A DNA stretch of 41,906 bases from Sphingobacteriales bacterium (GCA_026390835.1 JAPLFD010000018.1:1-41906); one strand, 5' to 3'. Positions 9,501 to 17,929 are shown, counted from the stretch's first letter. Made by a program: numbers and translations. Notes: generated by a model from the sequence alone, not told the origin.

Positions 9501-10836
9501 ATTGATGAAAGCCAATGCACCTGTAGTACTAGAAAGTGCCAAACTTTATATTGGTGCCGGCGGAAAAATTACTTTTATTGCCAGCAAAACTAACACAGGG
9601 GCAGAAGTTTCAAGAGTAACGCTCGATGTAACGCCGAATGGTTCAACAGGGCAAGTATATCCATTAAATTTATTACTTCCGGAAGCAGGCGATTATACCG
9701 TTTCTATTGAATATGAAAATGGTGCTTCTATTTTCCGAAATAATAGTGGAGTGAGTGGCTATCCATTTAATGTAGGCGATGTATTCAGTATCACTGGCAA
9801 TACAGCCACCGATCCAACAGGGGTAAATGCCAATTACTACCAAGCCTTTTATTATTATTTCTACGATTTAGCAGTTCGTGCTGCAGGCTGTACCAATGGT
9901 CAACGCACTGCCGTAACTACCAGCAGTTTGGCAGCTCCTACCATTACAAAAAATGGAACTATCTTAACTTCAGATGCCGCATCAGGTAACCAATGGTTCT
10001 TAAACGGGGTTAGTATTCTAGGTGCAAATGCTACAACGTATAATGCCACGCAAATAGGTACCTATACCGTACAAAAAACAGTGGGAACCTGTACAGTAAG
10101 TTCAGCACCGGTAATTGTGGGGGTAACGTTCCCGCTTGCCTATAATAATTTCAATACCATTGTGGTTGATGAAACCTGTAGGACTAGCAATAATGGATCG
10201 ATTACCATTACCGCTGAAAAAGCATTGAGTTATACTGCTGCTGTAACCAGTAATGGGCAAACCACCAACTACCCATTTGTAACTAGCTTTACCATACCCA
10301 ACTTAGTAGCAGGCACCTATGCCATTTGTATTACTGCCAACGGAAATACCAGCTACAAAATTTGTTATAGCATAGTAGTGGATGAACCAAAAGATTTGGC
10401 GGTACTCTCACAAGTTAACCCTGTAACCAATTCGGTTACCTTAAACCTAGCTGGAGCAAATACCTATCAAATTCAGTTAAATGGGCAAAGCTATCAAACC
10501 AATAGCACTAGCATAACCTTGCCATTGCAAATTGGTACCAACCAAATTTTGGTTACAACCGATAAACCATGCCAAGGTACTTTTGATGAAGCTATACTTG
10601 TTAACGATAAAGCCACCATTTACCCGAATCCTTTTGGCGATATGTTGTTTATCAAATTGGGCGGAAATCAATCGAGCACCGTAGCGGTAAACATCAGCAA
10701 TAGTTCGGGAATTAAGGTGTTTCAGCAGACCTATCAAAACGCAACAGGAACTTTACAAATTAACGTAAGTAATTTAGAAAGCGGGTTTTATCTTTTAACC
10801 GTAGGAGATCAAACCTATAAAATCTTTAAAAAATGA
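6595..10836 (+). CDS. Secreted S8 subtilisin-like protease (Kp43-like) with GEVED, CARDB-like and T9SS sorting domains
   Basis: This is a 1413-residue exported serine protease. A signal peptide or anchor (about residues 15-35, ending FAQ) is followed by the peptidase S8 domain. Its catalytic residues are likely D139 (EWDGGS), H167 (QHATHVAGT) and S394 (GTSMSAPN), with an oxyanion Asn near 281 (SAGNN). The jelly-roll after the catalytic domain (about 465-600, with LVNDLDLRISDG and NVEKIIIPNATPGKTYTL) is typical of Kp43-like subtilases. A GEVED-like domain (about 635-760, with YIDFNSDGAFDE), a CARDB-like domain (about 765-865) and Ig-like segments follow. Residues from about 1339 (TIYPNPFGDML) to the final KIFKK form a type A T9SS sorting domain. 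The protein should cross the outer membrane by T9SS. Its stop overlaps the next start (ATGA). Substrate unknown. Confidence 0.93.
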   Translation: MIPYFSKLKRSLYVEKTLLMVLLILLLPGYVLFAQEISTNAKELNKFARIQKKSVDKDRKEAFKEAEKNNWITFKVFENGKVMSLQSLDAEGHPLYLVTDNNSYAAATTRANKLYTNGGLGLSLSGSTNFLKDKIGEWDGGSVYVSHQEFANNRILNKNATSAVSQHATHVAGTIMAAGINTNAKGMAFGLQRLVSYDFNGDSPEMATEATNGMLISNHSYGYIAGWYYNSGATPAARWEWMGNNGEYEDYKFGLYDNTARNYDVICYNAPFYLPVKSAGNNRGETGPAIGQTYWKQVNGTWTEFTRNNGDIYSNDSYDCLSLTSNAKNILTVGAISGIPNGPFTPNNIQISSFSSFGPTDDGRIKPDVVGMGVALTSTIPTSPTAYGSLSGTSMSAPNVTGTLVLLQEAYAQKNAGAVMRSASLKGLVIHTADDAGNAGPDYIYGWGLVNAEKAAKVILGDGASATNIHKIILDSLTQQAATKTLSLISSGSGPLVATICWTDPPGNATVSAITDDRTPKLVNDLDLRISDGTQTYLPYKLDPDQPANVATNGDNIRDNVEKIIIPNATPGKTYTLTINHKGTLSGVGNGKQAYSLILSGVGGSTYCASAPTGAPNSKIIGFSLANTTYTAAAGCNTTGGYTNATNQTIQVEAGATYPLSSVTLGTCGTEQDKIAKVYIDFNSDGAFDEVNELVATPTPNLGSTGILPLTVSIAIPATVTIGNTSRVRIVLSETTDATTITSCGTYANGETLDMNIKFNAPSKDVGVNTLIDPASGTCSKTGQTVTANVKNFGTSAVSGIGLTARIYDGTTLLNTLTGSYSGSINPGMDVNITTTLGFNLISGTTYTIETETSLTGDLNPLNNLLSSTITTSTPPAASNLLVTKCDNANSYTLSGTSTGTIFWYKNVTDALPVAFNLPGQSATYTQAGSTISTFHAGVNNFSGKVGPATNTVFGVGSNAYLSGNNPSVLMKANAPVVLESAKLYIGAGGKITFIASKTNTGAEVSRVTLDVTPNGSTGQVYPLNLLLPEAGDYTVSIEYENGASIFRNNSGVSGYPFNVGDVFSITGNTATDPTGVNANYYQAFYYYFYDLAVRAAGCTNGQRTAVTTSSLAAPTITKNGTILTSDAASGNQWFLNGVSILGANATTYNATQIGTYTVQKTVGTCTVSSAPVIVGVTFPLAYNNFNTIVVDETCRTSNNGSITITAEKALSYTAAVTSNGQTTNYPFVTSFTIPNLVAGTYAICITANGNTSYKICYSIVVDEPKDLAVLSQVNPVTNSVTLNLAGANTYQIQLNGQSYQTNSTSITLPLQIGTNQILVTTDKPCQGTFDEAILVNDKATIYPNPFGDMLFIKLGGNQSSTVAVNISNSSGIKVFQQTYQNATGTLQINVSNLESGFYLLTVGDQTYKIFKK

Positions 10837-11525
10837 GAACTTTTTTAGCAACATCTATTCTTTGTTTAACTCTTTTTTCATGTGGGAAAAAAGGTGGTAG
10901 TACGCCTGCAGCAGTTGCGCCCTCAAAACCTAGCCTAGCCGCACCTGCCCAAAATGAAGCTTGTTTAAACGGCACAGTAGTATCGGCCACCGAGAGCAAA
11001 ATTTTATTCTCGTGGATTGCCGCCAGCAATGCCGAGAGTTACGATTTAATTATTAAAAATCTCTTAACTCAAGTTAGTACTACACAAAATACTACAACTA
11101 CTACCTTAGAGGTAACTTTATTACAAAACACTCCTTACTCCTGGCAAATTGTATCTAAAACCAGTAAAACAAGTACCACTACCCCAAGTGAAATTTGGAA
11201 GTTTTTCAATTCGGGATCTGGAGTTACCAGCCATGCACCGTTCCCAGCCGAAATGGTTACCCCTACCCAAGGGCAAGCCGTTACAGCTACTGCCGGTAAA
11301 ATTACCCTGGATTGGAATGGAAGTGATGTAAATAACGACATCAGTACCTACGACGTGTACTTGGGAACTACCAGTTCGCCTAGTGTGTTGCAAAGTAACC
11401 TGACGGCTAGTATACTCACTAACGTTACTGTAAGTAGTGCTACCACATATTATTGGAAGGTGATTACAAAAGATCTAAAGGGCAATACATCCGATTCTGG
11501 TGTGTATAGTTTTACAGTGAATTAA
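10833..11525 (+). CDS. Lipoprotein with two fibronectin type III-like domains
   Basis: This 230-residue protein has a lipoprotein signal peptide with lipobox LFSC (Cys17), followed by GKKGGS. Two FN3-like repeats come next (about 40-130 and 135-230). Each has the pattern of a core Trp (FSWIAASNAESYDL; LDWNGSDVNNDISTYDVYL) and a closing YYWKV or YSWQI strand. Such modules usually bind protein or sugar and carry no catalytic activity. The ATG overlaps the protease stop by 4 nt, so the two are co-translated and probably act together at the cell surface. The lipoprotein may anchor or hold the protease or its substrate, which is inference. No family with a known function is recognised. Confidence 0.85.
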   Translation: MRTFLATSILCLTLFSCGKKGGSTPAAVAPSKPSLAAPAQNEACLNGTVVSATESKILFSWIAASNAESYDLIIKNLLTQVSTTQNTTTTTLEVTLLQNTPYSWQIVSKTSKTSTTTPSEIWKFFNSGSGVTSHAPFPAEMVTPTQGQAVTATAGKITLDWNGSDVNNDISTYDVYLGTTSSPSVLQSNLTASILTNVTVSSATTYYWKVITKDLKGNTSDSGVYSFTVN

Positions 11526-11619
11526 GAAGCTAATAAAACTAAGGTAAAGCAGTGTAGCTTGTAGATTAATGTTAACTTTAATAACTATTAATCATAAAAA
11601 ACATCAAAAAATAAATACT

Positions 11620-12186
11620 ATGAAAAAAACAGCATTCTTTAGCCTCCTTATTTCGGCGATATTAGTATCGGCCTGTGGCGTACAAAAAGTGAACTATACT
11701 AAACAAGAAGAACGTAAAGAGGTAAAAGGTCTTCCTTTTTCTGAAAAGCAGTACAAAACTGATAAGGATTATTTTAGAGCAGTAGGTACTGGAGTAAGTA
11801 CAGATATGGAGATGGCTAAAAAAATTGCCCTCACCAACGCACAGCGTAAAATTGCTGAAAGTATTACAACGGTAGCTAAGACTACTACTGAAATTTTTAG
11901 TAAACAAGTTACTGCAGACAATCAGAGTGAATTTGCTAGTAGCGCCTCTTCTATCGTACGCACCTCGGCAAACGAATCGCTTAGTAACATTAAAATAGTA
12001 GATGAAAAACTTTTCGAAAAAGGCAGCCAAGGCTATGAGGCCTGGGTAGTAATTGAGACCTCTAGCAAAGGAGTAGCTGATCGTGCAGTAAAAGGACTTT
12101 CTAGTTCAAAAGCATTAAAAGTAGAAAGCGATTTAGAGAAATTCCGCAAAGTTTTCGAAGAAGAAATGTCGAAACTAGATAACTAA
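11620..12186 (+). CDS. LPP20-family-like lipoprotein
   Basis: This 188-residue protein starts at the ATG that gives a lipoprotein signal peptide (MKKTAFFSLLISAILVSAC, Cys19). A longer in-frame reading from 11569 places 17 charged or polar residues ahead of it and was rejected. The body has the LPP20-like pattern: EMAKKIALTNAQRKIAESI, a conserved Ala-rich helix, then a variable segment and a strand pair ending GYEAWVVIETSSK. Members of this family are small envelope lipoproteins, mostly of unknown function. The next gene starts 22 nt after the stop and appears to carry a related domain at its N-terminus. The 94-nt gap upstream holds no clear promoter or hairpin. Similarity to LPP20 is judged by eye. 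Confidence 0.75.
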   Translation: MKKTAFFSLLISAILVSACGVQKVNYTKQEERKEVKGLPFSEKQYKTDKDYFRAVGTGVSTDMEMAKKIALTNAQRKIAESITTVAKTTTEIFSKQVTADNQSEFASSASSIVRTSANESLSNIKIVDEKLFEKGSQGYEAWVVIETSSKGVADRAVKGLSSSKALKVESDLEKFRKVFEEEMSKLDN

Positions 12187-12208
12187 AGCAATCACAAAAT
12201 ACCCTTTT

Positions 12209-14137
12209 ATGAAACAGTATTTTTGGGGAGCCAAGTGCTCCCCTTTACTTTTGCTATTACTAGCATTTAGCCTCAGCGCATCCGCTCAAAATTGCTTCAA
12301 TTTAACGGATAACAAGTCGCTTGATTTACAATATGGCGAAGGCTATTTATTTGCCAAAGCAAGTAAGCCATATACCAGAAATAAAGAAAGAGAATCGGTA
12401 AAAAAAGAAATCGAAACCCAACTCAAGTACAATTTAACCACCAACCTTTTTTCGTCGGTAGAAGTAACCACCAAAAGTATACAAACTCAATCAGGAATTA
12501 GTGGAGAGGCGCAAAATTCGTTACAATTGAACGACATCTCAGTAAATTCTAAGATTACGGCTAAAATGGTGCTTAAAAATCCAACCTATCAATGGTGCGA
12601 CGACCCGAGTACTAAAACCATGCATGGTTTAATTTTGGTAAACCGGGATGAGTTTAACAAGCAGGCGTACGCTTTATTGGATTTAGCTATTGGTAGCTTA
12701 AAAGCTAAGCTGGTAAATTACCAGAATAACGATTACGGTTCTACCGTAAGCCAAACCATTTACAACGAAGCCATTGCTGCAAAAGCGGAAATTGATCAAC
12801 TGATGCGTTTAATTGCCGTAGTAGATCTAGATAACTCTTTAAGTAATAATGAGCAAATACAGGCCGATTTAGAAAATATCAATCAGCAAATTAACTACCT
12901 CTTATCTAAAGTAGAAACAGGCGAATTTCAGCAAGAAATTAACCGTGCTAATACTGAAATTGCCGACCGAAATTTTCGTGAGGCCATGCTCATTTTTGGT
13001 CGATTAAGCCTACGCTACCCCAACAACCCCAGTGTAATAGAGGCTCGAAAAAATGCCTTACAAACAATTGAAAATGCCTACTTGTCAAAAATTCAGTCGA
13101 GCGATTTTATGGTAGCTTTAGCAGCTGTAAAAGAATTACAAGGTGTTGATCCGAGTTTTATTCAGCAGTATAAAAACCTGGAGGGGCTCTTACAAAACAA
13201 GGCCTTTGAGCAATACATTGGCTATGCCCAAAACAGTATTCAAAGTAGAGATTTTAACAAAGCAAAAGAATGGTTGGATGCCTTGGCGCCTTATCAATTT
13301 GTAAACAGTGCAAAATATCAAGCAACACTCAATAGTATTGGAGAAAACATTGTAGCCGAGCGTAAACGAGAAATCGATCTTAGAATACGTACAAAGGCTT
13401 ATGTAGATGCTTACCAACTCATCTTAAAAACAGAAGCGGAATTTCCACAATATGCCGCTAGCCTCCGCGAACGTGAACAAAGTGTGGTAAGCCTACTTAC
13501 CACAGAAAAAGTTAACGAGTTAAAGAAAACCCGTCCGTATGTGTACCAGTTACAAATAGGTGCAGGAGCAATTTCCAATTTTTACAGTTTAAGCACTATT
13601 ACCAGTGGAAGTAAAATAGACTTATTATCAGCTTCTACACTTTATGAAGTGGGATTATATAGAAAAACAAAAATACATCCGAATTTATCTGTAAAAGGTA
13701 GAGATCATTCACGATCGAATATGATTGGCTTTCGCTTGTCTGTTTGGGTGCCCTCACAGGTATACCAAGCAAGTAATTTACCTAGCAATAGTGCATCAAG
13801 TTTATATTTTACATCCAATATATACGAGCCACAACTCTCCTTTTTTACACTTAAGCTCATTAATTTAAACTTCGGAAAATTAATTGGCGATATTTACGAC
13901 CCACTATTACCTACCAATGGCCAAAAAGCCGATTTTTATACCCTAAACATCGGTTTAAGACCTCGTATTGGCAACCTTATGCTACACGCCAATGCCAAAT
14001 TAGTATCCGACCTTGGTCAAAGAAATTACCTTACAGCAAGTGCATCTCTTTGTTTGGGCCTAAACTTTAAGCGCAAATTCAACCGTACCGACTATAAAAC
14101 GGTAAAGCATCAGGTAGAGCGAATGAGAAATTATTAA
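12209..14137 (+). CDS. Unrecognised envelope protein: LPP20-like N-domain, helical/TPR-like middle, beta-barrel-like C-terminus
   Basis: This 642-residue protein has a signal peptide (about residues 1-26, ending SASAQ). Residues 40-150 contain YGEGYLFAKAS, a charged helix (KERESVKKEIETQLKYNL) and a closing GLILVNRDEF. This is the layout of LPP20/FlgT-N-like domains. Residues 150-440 are helical and resemble TPR-type repeats, for example REAMLIFGRLSLRYPNNPSV and FNKAKEWLDALAPYQF. From about residue 445 the sequence alternates aromatic and polar residues and ends with long strands (FYTLNIGLRPRIGNLMLHANAKLV), as in outer-membrane barrels. It follows the LPP20-like lipoprotein by 22 nt and is probably its partner. 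The gene ends at a strong bidirectional terminator. I do not recognise the family, and no function is assigned. Confidence 0.8.
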   Translation: MKQYFWGAKCSPLLLLLLAFSLSASAQNCFNLTDNKSLDLQYGEGYLFAKASKPYTRNKERESVKKEIETQLKYNLTTNLFSSVEVTTKSIQTQSGISGEAQNSLQLNDISVNSKITAKMVLKNPTYQWCDDPSTKTMHGLILVNRDEFNKQAYALLDLAIGSLKAKLVNYQNNDYGSTVSQTIYNEAIAAKAEIDQLMRLIAVVDLDNSLSNNEQIQADLENINQQINYLLSKVETGEFQQEINRANTEIADRNFREAMLIFGRLSLRYPNNPSVIEARKNALQTIENAYLSKIQSSDFMVALAAVKELQGVDPSFIQQYKNLEGLLQNKAFEQYIGYAQNSIQSRDFNKAKEWLDALAPYQFVNSAKYQATLNSIGENIVAERKREIDLRIRTKAYVDAYQLILKTEAEFPQYAASLREREQSVVSLLTTEKVNELKKTRPYVYQLQIGAGAISNFYSLSTITSGSKIDLLSASTLYEVGLYRKTKIHPNLSVKGRDHSRSNMIGFRLSVWVPSQVYQASNLPSNSASSLYFTSNIYEPQLSFFTLKLINLNFGKLIGDIYDPLLPTNGQKADFYTLNIGLRPRIGNLMLHANAKLVSDLGQRNYLTASASLCLGLNFKRKFNRTDYKTVKHQVERMRNY

Positions 14138-14144
14138 TTGGGCT

Positions 14145-14182
14145 AATAAAAAAAGCCTCCCAATTGGGAGGCTTTTTTTATT
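14145..14182. terminator. Bidirectional Rho-independent terminator, 38-nt perfect palindrome
   Basis: The stem GCCTCCC (14155-14161) and GGGAGGC (14166-14172) flanks AATT. Seven A lie on the left and seven T on the right, and the symmetry extends to AAT/ATT at 14145-14182. It therefore terminates both the plus-strand envelope cluster (stop 14137) and the minus-strand GH2-GH53 gene, whose TAA (14180-14178) lies inside the palindrome. Confidence 0.93.
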
Positions 14183-17100
14183 TCATATACTGCTTACTCA
14201 AGGTGTCGTATACGCTTAAATAAGCATTCGATTTTCCGTCTTTATCGAAGAAAGCTTCCCACGTACTTAGTGGCTCCCAAATACAGGTACCCATGCCTTT
14301 TCCATTAGGAAGTTCAAAGGCAATTTTGTTTACTTCGTTTTTTAATTGAGAATACTCTACCACCATTACATCTTTATTATACCGTTTCACCAAATTAGTC
14401 AGATTTGATTCCAAATCGGCTAGAGTTCCGTGCCATTTTGGGTAATACGATTCGCCAATAACATCAAAATGTACCCCACGAGCCAGCATATTATCAATAA
14501 AAAAAGTCGACTCGTCGTGCTGCCCACCAAGCGCCACATGAAGCATCATCACCACGGTGGGGTCAACCGCTTTCACTGCTGCGGTGCCCGCTTTAATCAA
14601 TTGGGCTAAGTAATCAATATTGCTTACACTACCTTCGGGCCATACCATGCCGTGATTAATCTCATTGCCAATTTGCACCATATCGGGGGTGGTACCTTGG
14701 TCTTTCAATTCCTGCATCACTTTTTTCGTATACTCATAAAGCGCTTTTTTTAATTCTTCAGGATTTAAATTCTCCCAGGCAGCTGGCTTAAATTGTTTAC
14801 CCGGATCGGCCCAATAATCGCTGTAATGAAAATCTAACAACAATTTCATTCCGGCCGCTTTAACCCGTTTGGCCATGGCCTTGGTATGGGTCAAATCGCA
14901 AAATCCGGCACCTGGGGCATACCCCTTTGCATTGGCGGGATCGTTAAAAATGCGCAAACGCACATAATTTAATCCATGATCTTTCATGATCAAAATGGGA
15001 TCTTTTTCGATTCCTTTATCCGAAAATTTAATACCCTTGGCTTCTAGCTCGGGTAAAAAAGAGATATCGGCTCCCAACATTTGGGTGACTTGTCGTGGTT
15101 TGGCGGCTTCGGCAGAAAGCTCGTAGGTTTTATCGGTACTAAAACTTGCAACACTGCTTGGAGATACCGTTATAATATCTGTTGAACCTTTCCATAGACC
15201 CTCCGCGGTGGCTTCAAACTGAATGCTACCTACCGATTTTCCGGCTTGTACCAATACCTGGCATTTGCCATTAAACAAGCTACGTTGCCAAGCGCCATCG
15301 GCACATTTATCTGCTTCATGGCTACTTGGGTCGCCATTGCCCACGCCAATAATTTTGGCATCGCCCTTTAAAGAAAACTTGATCATTTGATTTGCTGTTG
15401 GCACTTCTCTACCTTGTTTGTCTACAGCGGTAATATTTATCACGGCAACATCTTGCCCATCGGCAAGTAGCGTAGTTTTATAAGGCGTAAGCACTACCTC
15501 CACAGCTGGGCCAGTAGTTTCTACTTTACTACTTAAACGCTTCCCTTTTTTGAAGGCAACGGCTTCTAAAGTGCCGGGCTCATACACCACCGACCATTGC
15601 AAATGCTCGTTACGAGGCATGGTTTTCTTGCCTAAACTTTTTCCGTTTAAAAATAACTCTACATCATCGGCGTTGGAGTTTACCCATACATCAATCGGCT
15701 TACCCACTTTATCGGGCCAATTCCAATGGGGCGAAATATGCAATACATCTTTATCGGTCCACCAACTTTGGTAATAGTAATAAATGTTTTTAGGAAAACC
15801 ACACATGTCCATTACCCCAAAATGCGAATTGATATTTGGCCATTTAAAAGGCGTAGGTTCGCCTCTATAATCAAAACCAGTCCATATAAAGCCACCTGCC
15901 CAATATGCGTTCTCAGCGGCTAATTTCCACCATGTTTCGGCACGGCTAGCCCACCAAGGTGCGGTAATATCTTGATCGGGTACATAAGCTTTTAATGAAT
16001 CTAATACATACTGACCACGGGTGGTAACGGTGCTGCCCATTTCGGAGCCAATAATTGGTTGGCCGGGATGATCTTTATGGTAATCGGCTACCGCAAATTG
16101 ACGGTAATTAAAACCACGAACCGGAATAACTTCGTTTACACCAGTGAACAAATTACCCATATCGGCGGCATACGTGCTGGTTCGTGAAGGGTCTAACTCC
16201 TGCTGTTTGGCCAATAAGGTTTGCGCAATGCGTTTACCCACACTGTTGGCTTGTATCCAGCCTTCTTCGTTTCCTATAGACCATAAAAATACTGAGGGGT
16301 GGTTGCGGTCACGTTTAATAAGTCGCTCAAACTGATCGAGGTATTCGGGGCTACTGTTAAGCAAACGCTGTTCGTCTACCACCAACATGCCCAAACTATC
16401 GCAGGCATCTAGCAATTCGGGAGTTGGTGCATTGTGGCTAGTTCGGTAAGCATTTACACCCATCTCTTTTAATAATTGCACTCGGTAGTATTGCATATAA
16501 TCGGGTAAGGCACTTCCCAAACCTGCATGATCTTGGTGATTATTAACACCTTGAATTTTTACGTGCTTGCCATTTAAAAAGAAACCTTCCTTACCATCGA
16601 AACGAAGGGTACGAATTCCTATGCGTTGTTTCAACGAATCTACCACTCGATTACCTTGCTTAATTACCGAAACTACACGATATAAATACGGATCGTCTAG
16701 AGACCAAAGCCTTGGGTTAGTAAGTGTGAATTGTTGTTTAATGCTGGTGCTCCCATTGCGTGAAAGACGAATGGCTTGTGGCTTGCTTTGCGCTAAAACC
16801 TTTCCGTTTCGGTTAGTAAGGTAGGAATATAGTGTAGCCGAAGCATCGCTTAGTTGTTCATTTTTAATGGTGGCTTCTACAAACAGAGTGGCTTGCTTAT
16901 CCTTCACTTCCGAATGCACAAATACGCCGTCTTGGGCCAAATGTAGGTTGTTCGATTTTTTTAACCATACGTGGCGGTAAATGCCGGCACCTTCGTAAAA
17001 CCAACCTTCGTATTGCATGGCATCAACCCGTACGGTTATGATATTGTCCTTCCCAAAATTTACATAATCGGTTACATCATAGGTTTGGCCTACATAACCA

Positions 17101-17573
17101 CTTTGGTTGGTGCCCAAATAAAATCCGTTTACCCAAATACTGGCATTTCTAAAAATTCCATCAAACTGTAAACTGATGCGGCTACCCGAATCGGCTTGGG
17201 CAATAGATATATGCTTGCGGTACCAGCCAATGCTCGTTTCGGGATACAGGCCTCCTACCGGCTTATAGCCATGCGATTGCACATCGAAATTAGGCGAATT
17301 GCTAAACGGCAATTCTACCGCCCAATCGTGGGGTAAATTCAAGCTTCGCCAGTCTTTATCATCAAAATTAGCCGCTAAAGCGGTCTGGTCTGTTTTACCT
17401 GATTTGGAGAAAATGGCTGCAATGCCATAATTGAAATCTTTTGCCGGATCGGCAGCATGGCCGAAATGAAATTTCCAACCCTCATCAATATTAATTTTGG
17501 TTTGGGCCGCTGCGGCTAAACAAGAGAAAAGAAGAAGGGTAAAAATGGTTAGTTTTTTAAAATGCAAAATCAT
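14178..17573 (-). CDS. GH2 beta-galactosidase fused to GH53 endo-beta-1,4-galactanase
   Basis: This 1131-residue exported enzyme has two catalytic domains. A signal peptide (residues 1-24, ending AAAAQ) contains LFSC at 15-18, so a lipoprotein is possible. GH2 sugar-binding (about 40-230), Ig-like (235-335) and TIM-barrel domains follow, with acid/base E436 (SIGNEEGW) and nucleophile E511 (GSEMGS). The 75-residue spacing is close to that of LacZ. DUF4982-like and C-terminal Ig-like domains (about 640-815) link to GH53 (about 821-1131), with acid/base E971 (QIGNEIN) and likely nucleophile E1073 (VVEYSQ). Known GH53 enzymes cut beta-1,4-galactan internally. GH2 releases terminal galactose or related sugars. 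Together they suggest full breakdown of galactan or arabinogalactan side chains. No SusC/SusD genes, regulator or other glycosidase is adjacent. GH2 specificity is inferred. Confidence 0.93.
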   Translation of the reverse strand: MILHFKKLTIFTLLLFSCLAAAAQTKINIDEGWKFHFGHAADPAKDFNYGIAAIFSKSGKTDQTALAANFDDKDWRSLNLPHDWAVELPFSNSPNFDVQSHGYKPVGGLYPETSIGWYRKHISIAQADSGSRISLQFDGIFRNASIWVNGFYLGTNQSGYVGQTYDVTDYVNFGKDNIITVRVDAMQYEGWFYEGAGIYRHVWLKKSNNLHLAQDGVFVHSEVKDKQATLFVEATIKNEQLSDASATLYSYLTNRNGKVLAQSKPQAIRLSRNGSTSIKQQFTLTNPRLWSLDDPYLYRVVSVIKQGNRVVDSLKQRIGIRTLRFDGKEGFFLNGKHVKIQGVNNHQDHAGLGSALPDYMQYYRVQLLKEMGVNAYRTSHNAPTPELLDACDSLGMLVVDEQRLLNSSPEYLDQFERLIKRDRNHPSVFLWSIGNEEGWIQANSVGKRIAQTLLAKQQELDPSRTSTYAADMGNLFTGVNEVIPVRGFNYRQFAVADYHKDHPGQPIIGSEMGSTVTTRGQYVLDSLKAYVPDQDITAPWWASRAETWWKLAAENAYWAGGFIWTGFDYRGEPTPFKWPNINSHFGVMDMCGFPKNIYYYYQSWWTDKDVLHISPHWNWPDKVGKPIDVWVNSNADDVELFLNGKSLGKKTMPRNEHLQWSVVYEPGTLEAVAFKKGKRLSSKVETTGPAVEVVLTPYKTTLLADGQDVAVINITAVDKQGREVPTANQMIKFSLKGDAKIIGVGNGDPSSHEADKCADGAWQRSLFNGKCQVLVQAGKSVGSIQFEATAEGLWKGSTDIITVSPSSVASFSTDKTYELSAEAAKPRQVTQMLGADISFLPELEAKGIKFSDKGIEKDPILIMKDHGLNYVRLRIFNDPANAKGYAPGAGFCDLTHTKAMAKRVKAAGMKLLLDFHYSDYWADPGKQFKPAAWENLNPEELKKALYEYTKKVMQELKDQGTTPDMVQIGNEINHGMVWPEGSVSNIDYLAQLIKAGTAAVKAVDPTVVMMLHVALGGQHDESTFFIDNMLARGVHFDVIGESYYPKWHGTLADLESNLTNLVKRYNKDVMVVEYSQLKNEVNKIAFELPNGKGMGTCIWEPLSTWEAFFDKDGKSNAYLSVYDTLSKQYMK

Positions 17574-17650
17574 TGCTTCGAATAATTAATAGGAATTAAG
17601 AAAGCAAGGTAAAAAAATAGGAGGAGAAAGCACGAAAGTGTTGTAAAACA

Positions 17651-17683
17651 AAAAACCCTCACCGAAATTCGGTGAGGGTTTTT
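17651..17683. terminator. Terminator downstream of the tRNA pair
   Basis: CCCTCACCGAA (17656-17666) and TTCGGTGAGGG (17668-17678) are perfect inverted arms around a single A, bordered by five A and five T. It is symmetric and could work both ways. Its natural job is to end the minus-strand tRNA transcript, which finishes at 17692. The 77 nt between it and the GH2-GH53 start show no promoter or other element that I can support. Confidence 0.88.
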
Positions 17684-17691
17684 AATTTCTG

Positions 17692-17763
17692 TAGCCCGTA
17701 GGGGAATCGAACCCCTGTTTCCAGGATGAAAACCTGGCGTCCTAACCCCTAGACGAACGGGCC
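17692..17763 (-). tRNA. tRNA-Glu (anticodon TTC)
   Basis: Read on the minus strand, the 72-nt cloverleaf starts GGCCCGT and ends ACGGGCT plus discriminator A. The anticodon arm is CCAGG-TTTTCAT-CCTGG, giving anticodon TTC. The T arm is CAGGGG-TTCGATT-CCCCT. The 3' CCA is not encoded (CTAC follows). G1 pairs with U72 as a wobble. It lies 38 nt after the initiator tRNA gene on the same strand and probably shares its transcript. Confidence 0.95.
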
Positions 17764-17801
17764 ATAAATCGTTTTCGGTGCCTTAGGTACTTCTAACGTT
17801 T

Positions 17802-17877
<76 letters not shown>

Positions 17878-17929
17878 CTATCTTTTGGTCAATTTAAATG
17901 CCGGAAAGATCGCCTTGCCTCTGTTTTAA

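Noticed and set aside
8400-10600. Repetitive-looking Thr/Ser/Asn-rich coding sequence as a DNA repeat or CRISPR-like array
   Set aside because: No unit recurs at fixed spacing. The bias comes from beta-rich adhesin-like domains of the protease.
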